A stretch of DNA of 64,000 nucleotides from Diplocloster modestus (GCF_019042245.1 NZ_JAHQCX010000012.1:105064-169063); one strand, 5' to 3'; shown: positions 26,641 through 35,948, counted from the first letter of the stretch. Numbers and translations are program-made. The notes: generated by a model not told the origin, from the letters alone.

Positions 26641-26795
26641 TCATTCAAGAAACATGTTTCGGCTGCTTCGTTCCAGGAGCAGACAAGCTTTACTATCTTT
26701 AAGGTCTGATTCGGACCGAATTTCCATTTTTCATTATTTAAACAGAAGGGAGAATGTTTTGTCTTTGGATTGAAATTCTTATGGAGGGAAATTAA

Positions 26796-27812
26796 TTGAA
26801 AAAAAGCATTTTGGCGATTTGTGATGCTGAGGAATCTTATGTGCGCCGTCTGTCGGATGTCCTGAGTCAGAAATCCATGTTTCCGTTTCAGATCCAGGCA
26901 TTTTCTGATCCGGAACAGCTGAAAGTCTTTGCAGATGACCAGCCGATTGAGATTCTGCTGATCGGGGGAACTTCGCTGAATCCGGAAGTGGAGCGTATAC
27001 CCCAGGGCAAACTTATCCTGTTGTCGGATGGAAGCGTTCCGCAGGAAAAAGAAACATACCCTGTCGTGTACAAATATCAGTCTGCCAGCAGAATCTTAAG
27101 GGAAGTGATGGCCTGCTATTCGGAGTCGGATCATGCGGTTCTGCCATCGGTAACCAGAAAAGAACTTGAGATTATTGGAATTTATTCACCGGTCGGGAGA
27201 ACCCTTAAGACGACCTTTGCGATTACTCTGGGACAGATCCTTTCGGAGGAAAACCATACCCTGTATTTGAATCTGGAAGAATACTCCGGGCTACAGGAAC
27301 GTTTGGGACTGGATTTTCAGGAAAATCTGTCTGACTTGATCTATTTTCTAAGACAGGAGAAGCCGAATCTGATTTATCGGATAACCGGTATGGTGCAGAA
27401 GATCGGATCGCTGGACTATATTCCTCCGATGCTCTCAGTGATGGACTTAAGAGAAATATCCTATCGGGAATGGGAATATCTTCTGGATGAGCTGATCCTG
27501 TACAGTGGATACGAAAAAATAGTGATTGATTTCGGGTTAAGTGTGGATAACCTTTTCCACATATTAAACCTTTGTGGAAAGATCTATATGCCGGTCCGGG
27601 ATGATCCGGTGTCTTCGTCGAAAATTGAGCAATACGAAAAACTGTTAACGCTTGCAGATCAGGAGGAATTACTGGCTAAAACGGTAAAACTGAATTTTCC
27701 TGTGTTTCCGACGATCAGCAGCAGGGGATGCCCGCCGGAACAGCTGGCCCACAGTGAATTAGGGGAATATGTCCGGGAGCTTTTGAAAGAGGGGAATACA
27801 TGGACACAGTGA
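26796..27812 (+). CDS. TadZ/CpaE-like ATPase-fold protein
   Basis: A 338-residue protein. Residues 1-100 resemble a response-regulator-like receiver fold (ILAICDAEESYVRRL); residues 130-330 resemble a MinD/ParA-type domain. Its P-loop is altered to SPVGRTLKTT, keeping the Lys but lacking the usual glycines, as is often seen in TadZ proteins that act as polar localisation factors for the pilus machine. The start is TTG with GGAGGGAA upstream. It overlaps the cpaF gene by 13 bases and opens the tad operon. Confidence 0.75.
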   Translation: MKKSILAICDAEESYVRRLSDVLSQKSMFPFQIQAFSDPEQLKVFADDQPIEILLIGGTSLNPEVERIPQGKLILLSDGSVPQEKETYPVVYKYQSASRILREVMACYSESDHAVLPSVTRKELEIIGIYSPVGRTLKTTFAITLGQILSEENHTLYLNLEEYSGLQERLGLDFQENLSDLIYFLRQEKPNLIYRITGMVQKIGSLDYIPPMLSVMDLREISYREWEYLLDELILYSGYEKIVIDFGLSVDNLFHILNLCGKIYMPVRDDPVSSSKIEQYEKLLTLADQEELLAKTVKLNFPVFPTISSRGCPPEQLAHSELGEYVRELLKEGNTWTQ

Positions 27813-29026
27813 CTCTGCGAGAGCGGGTATTATCGGAGATGGACTTGTCCAGGGAATACGCAGATGAGGAGGTTCTGGATCTGATCGACAAAATAATCGT
27901 CGCATACGGCAGAGAGTCCTATCTGTCTTTGTCTGCCCGTGAGAGAATCCGCAGGGAGATATTTCATACGATCCGAAAGCTGGATGTACTTCAGGAACTG
28001 GTGGATGATCCTAATGTGACGGAGATTATGGTAAATGGGACAGATTGTATTTTTGTCGAAAGAGAAGGAAAAATCACGAAATGGGGAAGACAATTTGCGT
28101 CCCGTCAAAAGTTGGAGGATGTGGTGCAGCAGATTGTGGCAAAATCCAACCGCATGGTGAATGAAACGAATCCGGTCGCAGACGCAAGACTGGAAAATGG
28201 GGCCAGGGTTCATGTGGTGCTGCCGCCAGTGGCGATCAACGGACCGATTCTGACGATACGGCGGTTCCCGGATAAAGCCATAACTATGAGTGATCTGATC
28301 CATTGGGGGTCCATCACAAGAGAGGCCGCCGGATTCCTGAAAGATCTGGTGGCCGCCGGATATAACATCTTTATCAGCGGAGGAACAGGATCTGGGAAAA
28401 CCACATTTCTGAATGCGCTCAGCGGTTTTATCCCAGCGGATGAAAGACTGATTGTCATTGAGGACAACGCGGAATTACAGATCCAGGGAGTGAAAAACCT
28501 GGTGCGGCTGGAGGCGAGAAACGCGAATATGGAGGGTATTCATGATATTACGATCAGGGATCTCATCCGGGCGGCACTCCGTATGCGTCCGGACCGGATA
28601 ATCGTGGGAGAGGTAAGAGGCGCGGAAACGCTGGATATGCTCCAGGCGATGAATACAGGTCATGACGGATCTTTGAGCACCGGACATGCCAACAGCCCCA
28701 AAGATATGTTCAGCAGACTGGAGACAATGGTTATGATGGGTATGAACCTTCCGCTTCCGGCAATACGTAGACAGATAGCATCAGGAATTGATATATTGGT
28801 ACACCTGGGGAGGCTGAGGGATAAGAGCAGAAAAGTGTTGGAGATTACAGAGGTTTTGGATTGCCGGGAAGAGATACAGACACAGTGCCTGTATGAATAT
28901 GTGGAGGAAGGAAGGACCAACGAAGGAGGGGTGAAGGGATGCCTCATAAAAAGACATCCTCTGAGCAACCGGCTAAAACTGTCAAATGCCGGAATCAAAC
29001 TGGAGGACGAAATCACAGGATCATAA
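27800..29026 (+). CDS. CpaF/TadA secretion ATPase
   Basis: A 408-residue hexameric ATPase of the type II/IV secretion family that powers Flp pilus assembly. Walker A is GGTGSGKTT, the Asp box reads LIVIEDNAE, Walker B lies in RPDRIIVGEVRGAE, and the His box is GHDGSLSTGHAN. The N-terminal helical domain contains the typical DDPNVTEIMVNG segment. GAGGGG precedes the ATG. The tadB gene starts inside its last 88 bases in another frame. Confidence 0.95.
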   Translation: MDTVTLRERVLSEMDLSREYADEEVLDLIDKIIVAYGRESYLSLSARERIRREIFHTIRKLDVLQELVDDPNVTEIMVNGTDCIFVEREGKITKWGRQFASRQKLEDVVQQIVAKSNRMVNETNPVADARLENGARVHVVLPPVAINGPILTIRRFPDKAITMSDLIHWGSITREAAGFLKDLVAAGYNIFISGGTGSGKTTFLNALSGFIPADERLIVIEDNAELQIQGVKNLVRLEARNANMEGIHDITIRDLIRAALRMRPDRIIVGEVRGAETLDMLQAMNTGHDGSLSTGHANSPKDMFSRLETMVMMGMNLPLPAIRRQIASGIDILVHLGRLRDKSRKVLEITEVLDCREEIQTQCLYEYVEEGRTNEGGVKGCLIKRHPLSNRLKLSNAGIKLEDEITGS

Positions 29027-29772
29027 TTACCGGTCTTAATTATAATTGTTATCGGTTTACAAGGAGGGATTGGATTCGGTACGGTACAGAGGGAATCGTA
29101 GTGCTAAGCCTGATCGGCTATCTGTTTTACAGGTCTGTTCTGGCAGTTATATTATTGAGTCCAATGCTATACTTTTTCTATATGGAAAAACGAAAGGATC
29201 TGGCAAAGAAACAGCAGCAGATGCTGAATCTGGAGTTCCGGGAGGGAATACAGGCTCTGTCAGCGGCGCTGAGCGCCGGATTCTCGGTGGAAAACTCTTT
29301 CCGGGAAGCATATCGGGATCTGGAGGTCCTTTATGGCAGGGACCGGTTGATTGTGCGGGAATTCGGATTTATGATCCATCAGCTGGAAATGAATGAGACG
29401 GTAGAAAAAATACTGGAAGATTTCGCGGCGCGCAGCGGTCTGGATGACGTAAAGAGTTTTGCAGCAGTATTTTCCACTGCGAAACGCAGCGGTGGTGATC
29501 TGGTGGAAATTATTAAAAATACGGTGAACCGAATGTCGGATAAGATTGAGGTTAAACGGGAAATTACAACTATGCTTTCGGAAAAACAGTTAGAACAACG
29601 TATTATGAATTGGATTCCTTTTCTGATTATTCTTTATGTGGGGATCAGCTCCCCGGGATTCTTGGATATTCTGTATCACAATCCCCTTGGAACGATCATT
29701 ATGAGCGTATGCCTGTTTATCTACGGAATTTCCTTTTATATGGGAAAAAAGATCGTGGATATTGAGGTATAG
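28939..29772 (+). CDS. TadB-like type II secretion F-domain platform protein
   Basis: A 277-residue membrane protein: two helices near residues 50-85, a cytoplasmic T2SF domain (about 95-220) containing LSAALSAGFSVENSF and AKRSGGDLVEII, and two C-terminal helices. It is the inner-membrane platform on which CpaF acts. The start at 28939 lies inside cpaF but has a strong GGAGGGG site; an 88-base overlap is unusually long for this operon, so a later start is possible. The tadC gene follows after two bases. Confidence 0.85.
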   Translation: MPHKKTSSEQPAKTVKCRNQTGGRNHRIIITGLNYNCYRFTRRDWIRYGTEGIVVLSLIGYLFYRSVLAVILLSPMLYFFYMEKRKDLAKKQQQMLNLEFREGIQALSAALSAGFSVENSFREAYRDLEVLYGRDRLIVREFGFMIHQLEMNETVEKILEDFAARSGLDDVKSFAAVFSTAKRSGGDLVEIIKNTVNRMSDKIEVKREITTMLSEKQLEQRIMNWIPFLIILYVGISSPGFLDILYHNPLGTIIMSVCLFIYGISFYMGKKIVDIEV

Positions 29773-29774
29773 CT

Positions 29775-31142
29775 ATGGTTTTGGGCGGTATGATCGTAGT
29801 GTTTTTTTTATGGATGATATGGATAAGCAGAGGGATAGAGGTTCCATCGGATCTACCATTCTATCTGAAACCATTTTATCGGGTAGGAAAGAAGGCGGCC
29901 GGTAAAGACAAACGTGATTTCTATTATATAAAGCTTTCTCTTATGCTGCTGGTTATATTTGCAGGTGGGACCGCGGCTTCATTGAACGCTATAAAGGAAT
30001 CTTTGAACAGCGTTCTGGTAGAGGGGCATTTTATAGAACGCGGTGGTTTTGGCACTGGAAAAATAGAGTACGAGCTGGATTCCGTGATAGAAAAAGAAAA
30101 AATACCGGTATCTATCCAGGTGTCGGGACAGACGCGTCAAGAAGAGGAGCTTCAAGAACTTATCACACATGCAATGTCAAAGCTGGATTCGGAAATTCTG
30201 GGACTGAATGAGTCTTCCGACTTAGTGCGCACGGATCTTAATCTACCCTATGATCTGGAAGACGGAGAGATCCAGCTGGAATGGCACACCAGTAATTACA
30301 AGATCGTTGAAACATCTGGCAGGATACATAACGAGTATATACAGGAGGAAGGGGAGGAGGTTCTTCTTCAGGCAGAGATGACCTGCCAGGATCAAAGAGC
30401 TTTGTATGAAAAAAGTATACGTGTACTGCCGCCGTACTATTCCCCTGAGGAGGAGCTGGCGCGCAGCCTGGAGAACAGAATTCGAATACTGGATGAAAGC
30501 AGCCGGGAAGAGAAAAGACTGGAGCTGCCGGTTCAGATGGATGGAGTCACAATTCAATGGAAAGAAAGAACCAAAAGTAACAGCTGGAAGATCATTCTGT
30601 TAAGTGTAGTGGCAGCGGTTTTAGTTTTCGCCGGGAAAGAGAAGGATTTACATAATCAGGAGGAAAAACGGAAAAAACAGATGATGATGGATTATCCGGA
30701 GCTGGTCGGCAAAATTACGCTGCTGCTGGGAGCGGGTATGAACATTCGTACGGCGTTTGGCAAAGTTGCTGTGGATTACCGGGAGAAAAAGGAAAAACAG
30801 ATGTCGGTTAAACGTCATGCTTATGAGGAATTACTCCTGGCGTATTATGAAATCCAGGGAGGTATTCCGGAACAGCGGGCTTATCAAAATTTCGGCAAAC
30901 GGTGCCGGGTACAGAGATATATGAAGTTTTCCTCCCTGTTGGTACAGAATATGAAGAAGGGAAATGCAGGTCTGGAGAAGATACTGGAGATGGAAGTCCA
31001 GGAGTCACTGGAAGAGAGAAAAGCACAGGCAAAGAAACTGGGGGAGGAGGCCGGAACACGATTGTTGATACCCATGTTTCTGATGCTGGTGGTGGTATTG
31101 ATTATTGTAATGGCCCCGGCGCTGATCGCTTTTCAGTATTAA
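29775..31142 (+). CDS. TadC-like platform protein with an inserted extracytoplasmic region
   Basis: A 455-residue membrane protein. The C-terminal 170 residues form a T2SF domain (LVGKITLLLGAGMNIRTAF) and end in a membrane helix. Unlike a standard TadC of about 300 residues, residues 75-270 between the first pair of helices and the next helix are hydrophilic, beta-rich and probably outside the membrane. It pairs with TadB as the second platform subunit. Adjacent to tadB with a two-base gap. Confidence 0.82.
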   Translation: MVLGGMIVVFFLWMIWISRGIEVPSDLPFYLKPFYRVGKKAAGKDKRDFYYIKLSLMLLVIFAGGTAASLNAIKESLNSVLVEGHFIERGGFGTGKIEYELDSVIEKEKIPVSIQVSGQTRQEEELQELITHAMSKLDSEILGLNESSDLVRTDLNLPYDLEDGEIQLEWHTSNYKIVETSGRIHNEYIQEEGEEVLLQAEMTCQDQRALYEKSIRVLPPYYSPEEELARSLENRIRILDESSREEKRLELPVQMDGVTIQWKERTKSNSWKIILLSVVAAVLVFAGKEKDLHNQEEKRKKQMMMDYPELVGKITLLLGAGMNIRTAFGKVAVDYREKKEKQMSVKRHAYEELLLAYYEIQGGIPEQRAYQNFGKRCRVQRYMKFSSLLVQNMKKGNAGLEKILEMEVQESLEERKAQAKKLGEEAGTRLLIPMFLMLVVVLIIVMAPALIAFQY

Positions 31143-31195
31143 AGGAATGATGCAGAATAGCAGAGCTGTTAAAGACAAATGGAAAGGAAAAACAT

Positions 31196-31363
31196 ATGAG
31201 CTTATGGAAAAGATGGATTGATAATCAGAAAGGAATTGGAACCGTAGAGATCATACTAATATTATTGGTTTTGCTGGGACTCATCTTTATTTTTAAGGAC
31301 CAGCTGACATCGTTGGTGGGGGATTTATTTGAGAAAATTGTCAGGCAGAGCAGCACCGTTTGA
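31196..31363 (+). CDS. Flp1-type type IVb pilin
   Basis: A 55-residue prepilin. A short positive N-terminus is followed by the class IVb cleavage motif, NQKG then IGTVEIIL with Glu five residues after the cut, and one hydrophobic helix. Size and motif fit the Flp1 family, the likely major pilus subunit, to be processed by the peptidase encoded at 33.8 kb. GGAAAGG lies eight bases before the ATG. Its end overlaps the next gene by 35 bases. Confidence 0.88.
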   Translation: MSLWKRWIDNQKGIGTVEIILILLVLLGLIFIFKDQLTSLVGDLFEKIVRQSSTV

Positions 31364-32828
31364 AAAGAGATGTCTGAGCGGTCAAATCACAGTTTTTTTC
31401 AGCCTGATTCTGGTATTGGCCTTAAGCCTGCTCGGTACGATTACAGAGTTGGCCAGAACCACTTTGCTGGAAGTACACGCTGAGAATGTGAGCCTTATGG
31501 GGATGGATTCCATATTTGCCGAGTACCATCGGGAACTGTTGGAAGAATATGATGTGTTTTACCTGGACGGCGGTTACGGAGAAAAAGAATTTTCGGAGAG
31601 CCGGATATTGCAGCGGCTGCAGTCGGCCATAGGCTGGAATCTGGAGCCGTCTGCAGGCAGACCCTTTCTGAAAAGCGCGGATACTTGGAGGCTTAGACTG
31701 GAAGAAACAGGGTGCGGAGAATATGTGTTAGCCACAGACGCCGGAGGGGCCGGTTTTTACCGACAGTGCGTGGAACATAAAAAGGGTACTTCGGGTATTA
31801 CTTTTTTTGCCGGCATCCTTACCCGTATAACAGGGTGGACACAATCCCAGAACTTGGGCGAGATAGAAAAAGATTATGCTGATGCTCAGAAAAAGCAGGC
31901 GGATGACTGGAAGAAAGCAGCGGAGGAACAGGAAAAAGCCGTCTCTGAGAATAAGGGACAGAGCACAGCGGGCGGTGATATTCAGAGTGATTTACCGGAA
32001 AACCCGATCCAATCGGTAGAGGAGCTGCGAATGCTGAGCCCCCTGCAGATGGTTCTGGCCGAACCCAATGAAGTGTCGCACAACAGAGCGGATATTCAGA
32101 AGTATCCCTCGCACCGAAAATTGAAAAAAGGAGAGGGGGGAACTGACCCGGAAACCAATATTTTGACGGACATTATTTTCGATGAATACTTATTGGAAAA
32201 GCTTCCCGATTATACGGACGGAGGCGGGGGAGACAGTCTGAATTACGCGGTGGAATATGTACTTGCAGGGAAAGAAAGCGATATTCAGAATCTGGAATAT
32301 GTAGTGAACCGATTATTGGTCATTCGGGAAGCTCTTAATTTTATATATCTGCAAAAAGATATACAGAAGCAGGAAGAAGCATATACACTGGCAGCTGCTC
32401 TGGTAGGGGTTACTGGTATTCCGCCGCTTATTGAGGCAGCAAAAACCGGTATATTAATGGCCTGGGCGTTTCAGGAGAGTACGAATGATGTCAGTGCCCT
32501 TCTGGAGGGGAAGAAAGTACCGCTGATGAAATCAGCAGCCACCTGGAACCAGGAAAGTGACCAGGGGATATCGTATCAGGATTATCTTCGACTACTGCTG
32601 CTGACCCAGAAACGGGAAAAGAAAACTATGCGGACGCTGGATCTGATCGAGAACCGGATACGTATTATGAAAGACTGTCCGAATTTCCGGATAGACAACT
32701 GTACAGAAACCATGAGATTTCACTTGAAATTTTCTGCACCACGAGTTTTTCTGTATTTCAGGATACCGGGAAAAGGACAGGAACGGCATGTAATGACCAT
32801 TGACCGTACTTATGGGTATGGATTGTAA
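31329..32828 (+). CDS. DUF5702 family exported Tad-locus protein
   Basis: A 499-residue protein. An N-terminal segment SGQITVFFSLILVLALSLLG resembles a pilin-like or TadG-like leader and membrane helix, followed by a large exterior domain. This is the DUF5702 layout seen in tad loci of Clostridia, where it probably takes the place of TadG. The start is TTG at 31329, overlapping the pilin gene, with GGGGG upstream. Residues 180-215 are charged and repetitive (Lys, Glu, Gln rich). Confidence 0.78.
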   Translation: MRKLSGRAAPFEKRCLSGQITVFFSLILVLALSLLGTITELARTTLLEVHAENVSLMGMDSIFAEYHRELLEEYDVFYLDGGYGEKEFSESRILQRLQSAIGWNLEPSAGRPFLKSADTWRLRLEETGCGEYVLATDAGGAGFYRQCVEHKKGTSGITFFAGILTRITGWTQSQNLGEIEKDYADAQKKQADDWKKAAEEQEKAVSENKGQSTAGGDIQSDLPENPIQSVEELRMLSPLQMVLAEPNEVSHNRADIQKYPSHRKLKKGEGGTDPETNILTDIIFDEYLLEKLPDYTDGGGGDSLNYAVEYVLAGKESDIQNLEYVVNRLLVIREALNFIYLQKDIQKQEEAYTLAAALVGVTGIPPLIEAAKTGILMAWAFQESTNDVSALLEGKKVPLMKSAATWNQESDQGISYQDYLRLLLLTQKREKKTMRTLDLIENRIRIMKDCPNFRIDNCTETMRFHLKFSAPRVFLYFRIPGKGQERHVMTIDRTYGYGL

Positions 32829-32829
32829 G

Positions 32830-32949
32830 GAGGTGCACAGCGATGCTCTTTGCCCGTAATAAAAGGAATGCATGTCTCCAATCGCGACAGGCACTCTGCC
32901 CGAGAGTGCGGAATCTCCTGCTAAGGTTAAGGGCATCGCTGTGCACCTC
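32830..32949 (+). promoter_or_regulatory. Large palindromic element covering the tadE ribosome site and start
   Basis: A perfect 17-bp inverted repeat pairs 32830-32846 with 32933-32949, with an inner hairpin GCACTC.../GAGAGTGC near 32891-32909. The left arm contains the AGGAGGTG ribosome site and the ATG at 32843, so in mRNA the start can be locked in a stem. The element also supplies about 35 N-terminal codons that tadE proteins normally lack, which looks like an insertion. Confidence 0.7.
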
Positions 32950-33688
32950 TGTGCGCGGGAGTATGACTGCAGAGGCTGCGGTGATCCTGCCTTTCGTATT
33001 GTTTGTCCTGCTGAGTATGATGTATTTTACGGAAGCGTTGAGGATTCAAAGGCAAATTCAGGATGCGGCTGTGCAAACCAGTCTGCATATGTCCCAATAT
33101 GCTTACAAAGGAGATCTGACACAGATTTATGCCTATGGTAAGCTAAAGGATTATATAAATAAGTCAAATCAGGATTTTTCCATGATTAAAGGCGGGGCGG
33201 CAGGAATTTCCTGTCTCTTGTCCGATACGCTGGACGATGCGGATCGAGTGGATCTGGTAGTTAGCTACACGTTAAGGCTTCCGTATAATGTAATTGGCCT
33301 GCCTGGAATTCCAGTGGTGCAAAGAGCCTGTACCCGGGGATGGACCGGTTATGAGCCTGATATATGTGAGAAGGAAGAGGAGCAGATCGTATATGTTACG
33401 GAGCATGGGACGGTTTACCATAAGACGTCAGACTGCAGCCATATTGATCTGACTGTTCGGTCTGCGGATTACAAGGATTTATCCAGTCTAAGAAACACGG
33501 AAGGTCAGAAATTCAGTGCTTGTGAAAAGTGTGGCAGCAGAATGGTCCTGAAAGGGCGCATATTTATTACCAACACAGGGAACTGTTATCACACAACGTC
33601 GGGGTGCAGCGGATTAAAGAGAGGGGTATTGGCCATACCGATTTCCCAGGCAGAGGATTACCGGCCTTGTTCCAGATGTGGTGGATAA
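32843..33688 (+). CDS. TadE-like pseudopilin with a duplicated Cys/His C-terminal motif
   Basis: A 281-residue protein. The usual TadE leader and helix, RGSMTAEAAVILPFV, begin only at residue 38; the preceding Arg- and Leu-rich residues come from a palindromic element. Residues 185-281 hold two copies of a metal-binding-like unit: YHKTSDCSH ... CEKCG and YHTTSGCSG ... CSRCGG. The pattern H-x4-C ... C-x2-C resembles Ada-type or similar small zinc modules and is unusual at the end of a TadE. AGGAGGTG precedes the ATG. Part of the tad operon. Confidence 0.8.
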   Translation: MLFARNKRNACLQSRQALCPRVRNLLLRLRASLCTSVRGSMTAEAAVILPFVLFVLLSMMYFTEALRIQRQIQDAAVQTSLHMSQYAYKGDLTQIYAYGKLKDYINKSNQDFSMIKGGAAGISCLLSDTLDDADRVDLVVSYTLRLPYNVIGLPGIPVVQRACTRGWTGYEPDICEKEEEQIVYVTEHGTVYHKTSDCSHIDLTVRSADYKDLSSLRNTEGQKFSACEKCGSRMVLKGRIFITNTGNCYHTTSGCSGLKRGVLAIPISQAEDYRPCSRCGG

Positions 33689-33781
33689 GGAAAAAATGGG
33701 GAGATGAGTAGGAAAGATGCCGGATAAAGATGATGAAAGGGGACATAAGAAAGAGGATGAAAGAAAAAGGTGGGCATAGAG

Positions 33782-34204
33782 ATGGGACATGTTGAAATTT
33801 GGGTAGGCGGTTATTTGGGGATCAGTACACTTTTAGATTTGTTCAAAAGGGAAGTTTCTCTGTGGATATCAGCTGCCTTTGGTATGATTGGGATTGCATG
33901 GCATTTTATCTTTGCACAAGCCTTTGGGGATATGCTGGGCGGAGTGCTGGTGGGGGGAGTCATCATATTGCTGGCCTTTATAACGGAGGAAGCAATAGGG
34001 ATTGGAGATGGGATCGCACTTATCATAACGGGTATCTATCTAGGGTTATGGAAAAATCTGCAGCTCTGTATGATGGGATTTATTTTATCTGCGTTGTTTT
34101 CTGGTATCCTTCTGCTTTCAAAAAAAGCAAAACGAAATCAAGCGGTTCCCTTTATTCCCTTTTTGCTGCTTGGATATGGCAGCATGCTGTTCCTTGGCTG
34201 CTGA
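33782..34204 (+). CDS. Short A24-type prepilin peptidase (TadV/CpaA-like)
   Basis: A 140-residue membrane protein with about four or five helices and the two catalytic Asp positions of A24 peptidases, DLFKRE near the first helix and EAIGIGDGI later. It lacks the N-methylase part, as in TadV. It would cut the pilin and the two TadE-like proteins of this operon. The ATG at 33782 is chosen over an in-frame GTG at 33770 that lies in the AAGGTGG ribosome site. Confidence 0.85.
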   Translation: MGHVEIWVGGYLGISTLLDLFKREVSLWISAAFGMIGIAWHFIFAQAFGDMLGGVLVGGVIILLAFITEEAIGIGDGIALIITGIYLGLWKNLQLCMMGFILSALFSGILLLSKKAKRNQAVPFIPFLLLGYGSMLFLGC

Positions 34205-34226
34205 AAAAGGAAGGTAACATCAGTTC

Positions 34227-34745
34227 ATGGTTTTAATAAAAAATTCCAGTCAGAAAATAATAAATAAGCTTAACAAATCATGGAAAGGCAGTTACACAGT
34301 CGAAGCCGCTTTTTTGTTTCCTGCTATTATGGGGATCCTTGTGCTGCTGCTCTATCTTGCATTTTACCTATCAGATCTGGCTGTGCTGGATAACTTAGCC
34401 TGGAAGCTGGCCTTGGAAGGCAGTTTGGCGGGAACGCAATACAGTGATACACAGGAGATAGAGCAAGAACTGTATGAGAAAGCTAAGGAACAGCTGAATG
34501 GGAGGATATTATGCGTACAATTCATGAAAATGGAGCTGCATGTGACGAAGAAAAAAGCTACAGTTGCATTTTACGGAAAACTTGTAATACCGGGGCTTCC
34601 GTTTGTATCAGAAATAATAGGGGGGAAGGATGGTATCGTGTCTGTAGAGAGGATGGCTGAGGTTAGAAACCCGGCCGAATGGATCAGGAATATCAGAAAG
34701 CTGGAAGGGATGGTGCATGAAACAAATGGAACAAATACACGGTGA
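34227..34745 (+). CDS. TadE-like pseudopilin, second copy
   Basis: A 172-residue protein with the TadE leader KGSYTVEAAFLFPAIMG and one membrane helix, followed by a small exterior domain. It is the minor pseudopilin type that works with the major Flp1 pilin. Its end overlaps the FHA gene by 29 bases. Confidence 0.82.
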   Translation: MVLIKNSSQKIINKLNKSWKGSYTVEAAFLFPAIMGILVLLLYLAFYLSDLAVLDNLAWKLALEGSLAGTQYSDTQEIEQELYEKAKEQLNGRILCVQFMKMELHVTKKKATVAFYGKLVIPGLPFVSEIIGGKDGIVSVERMAEVRNPAEWIRNIRKLEGMVHETNGTNTR

Positions 34746-35829
34746 ATATAGAAGGGACCTGAATCATAATTATCTGATACTGGACAAATATGATACCGGC
34801 TGTGAGGATACTTATGAAATCCGTATGCTGGAAGAAAATCATCTGAAAGGCCTGCTGGAATGTCAGATGAGAAATTTAAACGGAAAAAATCAGTTCTTTT
34901 ATGAAATCAGCTCCAAACAGCCTATGGCTGGAATTTATGATAAGAAAGCCTTAGGGTTTGAGGATATGTATCACCTCTGCAGGAATTTAATGAAAACACT
35001 GGATGAAACGGAAGATTATTTACTGGATACCAGCCGGCTGGTACTATGGCCGGAATACATTTATATGGATGTGGAAACGAAAGAATTTTTCTTTTGTTAT
35101 CTGCCGGGATTCGAATGTGAGGCAGTACAGGGGTTTCATCAGCTGGCAGAATATATGCTGGCGAAACTGGATCATCAGGATGAACGGGGGGTGATCGTTG
35201 GATATGAGGTGTACAAAAAAACTACGGAAGAAAATTATAATATGGAGCAAATTCTGGAATTATTCCAGGACAACCAAGCCGCTTATATTCCTGTCAGGGA
35301 CAAAGAAGAGGGTGCTGTTAGGGAAGAACCGGTAGAAAAAGAAATGCCGGCTGTGATTTCAGACAGAAAAGAAGGTTTTTTTTCCTGGCTGTGGGATCGA
35401 AGACGCAGGGAAAACAATATGGATGTGGAGGAAAAAGGTTATGAAAATATACAGGATGAGGAGCTTTTGACAGCAGAGGTGGCGGAAGAAACAGAATACG
35501 GCAGTACGAAGCTTCTATTTTACGAGGAGGATTCTATGATTCACAGACTGGATTGCGGATGCTATGGTATGTACGAACAGCAATTAAAAGAAGGAGAAGG
35601 GTGGACCATAGGCAAGCTGCCCGAATATGCGGATGTATTGCTTAACGATCCTAAAGTCAGCCGTATTCATGCCAGGATTAATATGGAGGAGGGAAAATAT
35701 TACATAACAGATCTGAATTCGACCAATGGAACTTACCTGAACGGAGTGCAGCTGGGGTCCAATGAAAAGACAGAAATAAGACAGGGTGATGAAATCAGTA
35801 TCGCGCATATCCGATGTAATTTTGAGTAG
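34717..35829 (+). CDS. FHA-domain protein with DUF6382-like N-terminus
   Basis: A 370-residue cytoplasmic protein. Residues 1-180 match the DUF6382-like region found before FHA domains in Clostridia; residues 180-270 are a charged linker; residues 290-370 form an FHA domain with SRIHARI and DLNSTNGTYLNG, which binds phosphothreonine. It is the last gene of the tad operon and may link pilus assembly to a Ser/Thr kinase encoded elsewhere. The start overlaps the tadE-like gene. Confidence 0.85.
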   Translation: MKQMEQIHGEYRRDLNHNYLILDKYDTGCEDTYEIRMLEENHLKGLLECQMRNLNGKNQFFYEISSKQPMAGIYDKKALGFEDMYHLCRNLMKTLDETEDYLLDTSRLVLWPEYIYMDVETKEFFFCYLPGFECEAVQGFHQLAEYMLAKLDHQDERGVIVGYEVYKKTTEENYNMEQILELFQDNQAAYIPVRDKEEGAVREEPVEKEMPAVISDRKEGFFSWLWDRRRRENNMDVEEKGYENIQDEELLTAEVAEETEYGSTKLLFYEEDSMIHRLDCGCYGMYEQQLKEGEGWTIGKLPEYADVLLNDPKVSRIHARINMEEGKYYITDLNSTNGTYLNGVQLGSNEKTEIRQGDEISIAHIRCNFE

Positions 35830-35880
35830 CAGGATCATTTGTCTGGATTTTATAATCAATAAAGCTTTTTACTTAATAAA

Positions 35881-35918
35881 AAAGGTGCTGCAAATATCAT
35901 TGCAACACCAGATGTTTT
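35881..35918 (-). terminator. Terminator between the tad operon and the histidine kinase gene
   Basis: GGTGCTGCAA (35884-35893) pairs with TTGCAACACC (35900-35909) with one mismatch. On the minus strand the stem is followed by a run of seven T, so it mainly serves the kinase gene; on the plus strand the T run is weaker. Confidence 0.7.
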
Positions 35919-35948
35919 CTTGTAAAATGTAAGTAGACAGAAAAAAGA

